Below are positions 6,777-9,124 of a stretch of 9,124 bases of DNA, piece by piece. This stretch comes from Acidobacteriota bacterium (lineage in GTDB: Bacteria; Acidobacteriota; Polarisedimenticolia; Gp22-AA2). Below the pieces are notes generated by a model that made no database searches, was not told the origin of the DNA, and was given only the letters and a program-made list of their open reading frames with translations. Location: contig JAPUIN010000384.1 in the NCBI GenBank assembly GCA_027297005.1, positions 1 through 9,124 on the forward strand. The letters run 5' to 3'. The position numbers were made by a program, and so were the translations under genes. Positions within the stretch are counted from its first letter, which is position 1. Each line of letters begins with the position of its first letter.

Positions 6777-7847
6777 ATGCCGCATCGCCTGCTTGTTTCC
6801 CTGTCCATCGTATTGGTCCTGGGTTGCACGTCCCAAGGGGAGAAGACCGATACAGCCGCGACTTCGACGCCGGCCGGGGAGATCGTCACATCCGGAGACT
6901 ACACGCTGGATCTGCCGCTCGGTCTGCAGGCCGCGGCAGCCTACATCCCCGAAGACAACCCGCTCTCGCAGGCGAAGATCGATCTGGGCCGGAAGCTCTA
7001 TTTCGACGCCCGTCTCAGCAGGGACGGCACCGTCTCCTGCGCCAGCTGCCACGACCCCGATCGCGGCTTCTCCGATGGCCGCTCCGTTTCGGCCGGCATC
7101 AACGGCCAGCTCGGCGGGCGGAACGCGCCGACGGTCATGAACCGGCTGTTCAGCAAGGAGCAGTTCTGGGACGGTCGTTCCCTCGATCTCGAGGACCAGG
7201 CGCTGGGGCAGATTCAGAACCCGATCGAGATGGGGCACATGCTGCCCGATATGCTCGAAACGCTGCGCGCCGTCCCCGCGTATGCGCCGGAGTTCGAGGC
7301 CGCCTTCAATACGCCCGACATCACCGAAAAGCGCGTCGCCCGGGCGATCGCCTCCTACGAGCGGACGGTCCTTGCGGGCAACGCCCCCTTCGATCGTTAC
7401 CAGGCCGGCGACGAGAGTGCCATGAGCGAGTCGGCCGTGCGCGGCATGGAGATCTTCAATGGCCCGCAGAAGGGGAACTGCGTCACCTGCCACGCCGGCT
7501 TCAACTTCACCGACGAGTCGTATCACAACATCGGCGCCGGGATGCAGAAGCAGATTCCCGACCTCGGGCGGTTCGGCGTCAGCAAGAATAAGAAGGACAA
7601 GGGGGCGTTCAAGACGCCGACCCTGAGGAACCTCACAATGAGCGCGCCGTACATGCACGACGGCAGCGAGGCATCGCTCGAGAGCATCGTCGATTTTTAC
7701 AACCGCGGGGGGACGCCGAATCAGTGGTTGTCGAGGGAGATCCGGCCGCTCAACCTGACGGTACAGGAGAAGGCCGACCTCGTGGCATTTCTCCAGGCGC
7801 TCACCGGGGACCTCGAAGGCCGGACACGCCCGACCCTGCCGCAGTAG
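6777..7847 (+). CDS. Di-haem cytochrome c peroxidase/MauG-family lipoprotein
   Basis: Exported di-haem c-type protein of the CcpA/MauG family, which reduces H2O2 with electrons from small cytochromes or oxidises a partner through high-valent haem. From ATG 6777 it has 356 residues, slightly long for the family. A lipoprotein signal (basic PHR, hydrophobic core, VLGC with Cys17) is followed by a Ser/Thr/Ala linker (18-40), so it is probably anchored on the periplasmic face; Thr at +2 suggests the outer membrane if the cell is diderm. Haem motifs are CASCH (88-92) and CVTCH (235-239). Family blocks are also present: GGRNAPTVMNRLF, FWDGRS, QNPIEMG with Glu151, and TLRNLTMSAPYMHDGS with Met288 and Met293. 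Start ATG 6777 has GAGG 6 nt upstream; in-frame TTG 6771 would add 2 residues but has no ribosome-binding site. No mau genes, partner cytochrome or substrate protein lies beside it, so peroxidase is the safer reading. Its precise role is not shown. Confidence 0.93.
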   Translation: MPHRLLVSLSIVLVLGCTSQGEKTDTAATSTPAGEIVTSGDYTLDLPLGLQAAAAYIPEDNPLSQAKIDLGRKLYFDARLSRDGTVSCASCHDPDRGFSDGRSVSAGINGQLGGRNAPTVMNRLFSKEQFWDGRSLDLEDQALGQIQNPIEMGHMLPDMLETLRAVPAYAPEFEAAFNTPDITEKRVARAIASYERTVLAGNAPFDRYQAGDESAMSESAVRGMEIFNGPQKGNCVTCHAGFNFTDESYHNIGAGMQKQIPDLGRFGVSKNKKDKGAFKTPTLRNLTMSAPYMHDGSEASLESIVDFYNRGGTPNQWLSREIRPLNLTVQEKADLVAFLQALTGDLEGRTRPTLPQ

Positions 7848-7850
7848 CGC

Positions 7851-7877
7851 CCGGCGTTTCACAGCGCGGTGCGCCGG
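7851..7877 (+). terminator. Hairpin just after the peroxidase stop codon
   Basis: CCGGCG (7851-7856) pairs with CGCCGG (7872-7877), and inside it CAC (7860-7862) pairs with GTG (7869-7871) around loop AGCGCG. It begins 3 nt after the TAG stop. Position favours a terminator or 3'-end stabiliser, but there is no following T-run, so strict intrinsic termination is doubtful. Confidence 0.4.
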
Positions 7878-7902
7878 ATCTACCCAGAACGCCCGCACGA
7901 TG

Positions 7903-7915
7903 CGGCCTTCGGCCG
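7903..7915. promoter_or_regulatory. 5-bp perfect inverted repeat in the -35 zone of the aminotransferase promoter
   Basis: CGGCC-TTC-GGCCG lies just upstream of the extended -10 at 7926-7934. It could be an operator or a second 3' hairpin of the peroxidase transcript; no T-run follows. Short GC dyads like this are common by chance. Confidence 0.22.
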
Positions 7916-7925
7916 GACCCTGTCG

Positions 7926-7934
7926 TGGTAACAT
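7926..7934 (+). promoter_or_regulatory. Extended -10 promoter element of the aminotransferase gene
   Basis: TGGTAACAT gives TG, one base, then TAACAT (4 of 6 match to TATAAT), in a short AT-rich patch. A start near 7941 gives a leader of about 95 nt. No clear -35 is visible. Confidence 0.38.
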
Positions 7935-7957
7935 GATGCAATCGCACCGGGGCGAGA

Positions 7958-7982
7958 CGGCCCGTGCCTGGTTTCAGGGCCG
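7958..7982 (+). promoter_or_regulatory. Hairpin(s) in the aminotransferase leader
   Basis: CGGCCC (7958-7963) is the perfect complement of GGGCCG (7977-7982) around a 13-nt loop. CCTG (7967-7970) with CAGG (7975-7978) forms a competing smaller hairpin that shares two bases with the first stem. A third weak pairing, ACTC (8004-8007) with GAGT (8021-8024), abuts the ribosome-binding site. The arrangement could be a cis-regulatory leader, but I match it to no known riboswitch class. Confidence 0.28.
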
Positions 7983-8024
7983 GCCACCACCTGATGATGG
8001 ACCACTCCCGAGGGGGCAGAGAGT

Positions 8025-8030
8025 GAGAGG
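8025..8030 (+). promoter_or_regulatory. Ribosome-binding site fixing the aminotransferase start
   Basis: GAGAGG lies 5 nt before ATG 8036. It supports translation from this upstream ATG and hence a genuine low-complexity N-terminal extension; the next in-frame ATG is far inside the conserved domain. Confidence 0.7.
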
Positions 8031-8035
8031 TTGCG

Positions 8036-9124
8036 ATGTCGAAGCGTGAAGGGACTCGTCTTGGCGCCGCGGGACGCAGGGGGGCGGGAGCCTCGCCGGC
8101 CCCCCGCGAGCGAGCCTCCGGTGAGGCCGGCACGAACGCCGCCCAGAAGCACAGCCGCTACCTGTTCCCCTGCATCACCGGCTATTACGAAGAGCCGCTC
8201 ACCCTGGTCCGGGGTGAGGGGATGTATGTCTGGGATGACGCGGGGCGGAAGTACCTCGACTGCTTCGCCGGGGTGCTGACGGTCAACGTCGGCCACTGCC
8301 ATCCGGAGGTGACGGAGGCGATCGTTCGGCAGGCGCAGACCCTTGTCCACAGCTCCACGCTCTATCCGAACCCCTCCCTGTCCGAACTTGCGGAAACGCT
8401 GGCGCAGGTGCTGCCCGGCGATCTCGATCGGGTCTTCATGACCAACTCGGGGACCGAGGCCGACGAAACCGCCGTCTTGGTTGCCCGTCTGTACACCGGC
8501 AACCAGGAGGTGATTGTCCTCCGCTACGGATACGCGGGGCGATCGATGATGGCCCTGGCGGCCGGCGGGCAGGCGCCGTGGAAGCAGATGGGGGCGCAGA
8601 TGCCCGGCTTCGTCCACGCCCTGGCCCCGTACTGCTACCGCTGCCCGCTCAAACTCACCTATCCGTCCTGTGACGTCGCCTGCGCGAAGGACGTCGACGA
8701 GCTGATCCAGACGACGACGGTCGGCCGGGTCGCCGGCATCCTCGCCGAGGTCGTGATCGGATCGGGCGGCTTCATCGTCCCCCCGAAGGAATACTTCCAG
8801 ATCGTCGCCGAAAGCGTCCGGCGCGCGGGCGGTCTGTTCATGGTCGACGAGGTGCAGACCGGCTGGGGCCGGACCGGGGAGATGTTCGGCATCGATCATT
8901 ACGGCGTGAAGCCGGACGTGATGACCTTCGCGAAGGGAATGGCCAATGGTTCCCCGATCGGCTGCACGGCGACGACCTCGGAGATCGCGGCGGTGCTCAA
9001 GCCACTGTCGTTTTCGACGTTCGGCGGCAATCCGGTCAGCTCGGCGGCCGCCCTCGCCACCCTGCGGGTGATCCAGAAGTTCAGACTCGCCGACAACGCT
9101 CGGGTGATGGGCGTGAGGCTGCGC
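8036..9124 (+). CDS. Class III PLP-dependent aminotransferase, AGXT2/omega-aminotransferase-like (3' end outside window)
   Basis: Fold-type I class III aminotransferase, 363 residues visible and still open at the right edge (family about 430-450). The closest general match is the alanine-glyoxylate aminotransferase 2/4-aminobutyrate/beta-alanine group; the amino donor cannot be told from sequence. Visible landmarks: KHSRYLFPCITGYYEEPL at 38-55, GVLTVNVGHCHPEV at 79-92, the cofactor phosphate-binding NSGTEADE at 137-144, the PLP ring-nitrogen Asp271 in FMVDEVQTGWGRTG, and the Schiff-base Lys300 in TFAKGMANG. An insert at 199-216 has four cysteines, Cys200-x2-Cys203-x8-Cys212-x3-Cys216, a possible metal or structural site. 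Residues 1-37 form an Ala/Gly/Arg/Ser-rich extension, and its GC-rich mRNA can pair G-run 8079-8084 with C-run 8100-8105. The start at ATG 8036 is backed by GAGAGG. Cytosolic by inference. Any pathway partner would lie downstream, beyond the window. Confidence 0.93.
   Translation, partial: MSKREGTRLGAAGRRGAGASPAPRERASGEAGTNAAQKHSRYLFPCITGYYEEPLTLVRGEGMYVWDDAGRKYLDCFAGVLTVNVGHCHPEVTEAIVRQAQTLVHSSTLYPNPSLSELAETLAQVLPGDLDRVFMTNSGTEADETAVLVARLYTGNQEVIVLRYGYAGRSMMALAAGGQAPWKQMGAQMPGFVHALAPYCYRCPLKLTYPSCDVACAKDVDELIQTTTVGRVAGILAEVVIGSGGFIVPPKEYFQIVAESVRRAGGLFMVDEVQTGWGRTGEMFGIDHYGVKPDVMTFAKGMANGSPIGCTATTSEIAAVLKPLSFSTFGGNPVSSAAALATLRVIQKFRLADNARVMGVRLR

Noticed and set aside
6777..7847. MauG proper (methylamine dehydrogenase maturation)
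   Set aside because: No mau structural or maturation genes are nearby, and the protein has a lipoprotein signal; family membership alone does not support that function.
6468..7934. Long minus-strand open frame (488 codons) spanning the divergent promoter region and the peroxidase gene
   Set aside because: It overlaps the 5' end of hppA and all of a haem protein gene with intact motifs. The translation has no recognisable domain and is an antisense shadow of high GC.
7941..8035. Glycine or other known riboswitch before the aminotransferase
   Set aside because: A GGGGCAGAGAGTGAGAGG stretch superficially recalls glycine aptamer ends, but the conserved core elements and the tandem arrangement are missing.
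7880..8899. Minus-strand open frame (339 codons) opposite the aminotransferase
   Set aside because: The plus-strand frame has the complete class III aminotransferase motif set, including the PLP lysine, so the minus frame is a shadow.
1..9124. CRISPR array, transposon, prophage, toxin-antitoxin or defence island
   Set aside because: There are no regularly spaced repeats, terminal inverted repeats, integrase/transposase motifs, tRNA genes or compact two-gene cassettes; gene content and composition look uniform and chromosomal.

Overview
The window is GC-rich bacterial chromosome, with a strong G/C bias at third codon positions. It holds four complete or near-complete genes of well-known families, a partial aminotransferase running off the right edge, and a short gene tail on the left edge. 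The gene mix (a cytosolic S9 prolyl oligopeptidase, a stand-alone molybdopterin oxidoreductase, a K+-dependent membrane pyrophosphatase, a lipoprotein di-haem peroxidase and a class III aminotransferase) would suit a free-living GC-rich bacterium such as an Acidobacteriota or deltaproteobacterial lineage. That placement is a guess from gene content; there is no rRNA or marker gene to test it.

Layout, left to right: the C-terminal tail of an unrecognised + strand protein (3-131). A 114-bp gap carries a small hairpin and a 20-bp tandem duplication of the ribosome-binding/start region. A prolyl oligopeptidase (246-2324, +) follows. After a 98-bp gap comes a cytosolic molybdopterin/4Fe-4S oxidoreductase (2423-4468, +) that appears to start from a leaderless transcript. 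It converges on hppA (4465-6516, -), and the two stop codons overlap in the sequence TTAA. A 260-bp divergent control region (6517-6776) separates hppA from a di-haem cytochrome c peroxidase/MauG-family lipoprotein (6777-7847, +). It contains a promoter-like element for each gene and a perfect inverted repeat in front of each. A 188-bp gap with hairpins and a further promoter-like element leads into a class III aminotransferase (8036 to beyond 9124, +).

How the genes work together: no shared pathway is visible. Every gene has its own spacing and its own plausible promoter, so this looks like a row of independently transcribed housekeeping and energy genes. HppA would couple PPi hydrolysis to Na+ and/or H+ pumping across the inner membrane. 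The peroxidase would reduce H2O2, or act as a MauG-like oxidant, on the outside of the cell. The Mo enzyme and the peptidase are predicted cytosolic.

I saw no CRISPR array, mobile element, tRNA, rRNA or defence system, and no convincing undescribed multi-gene system. The items most worth a second look are the orphan Mo enzyme and its apparent leaderless start, the Na+-type signature of the pyrophosphatase, the dyads in the hppA/peroxidase divergent promoter region, and the four-cysteine insert in the aminotransferase.
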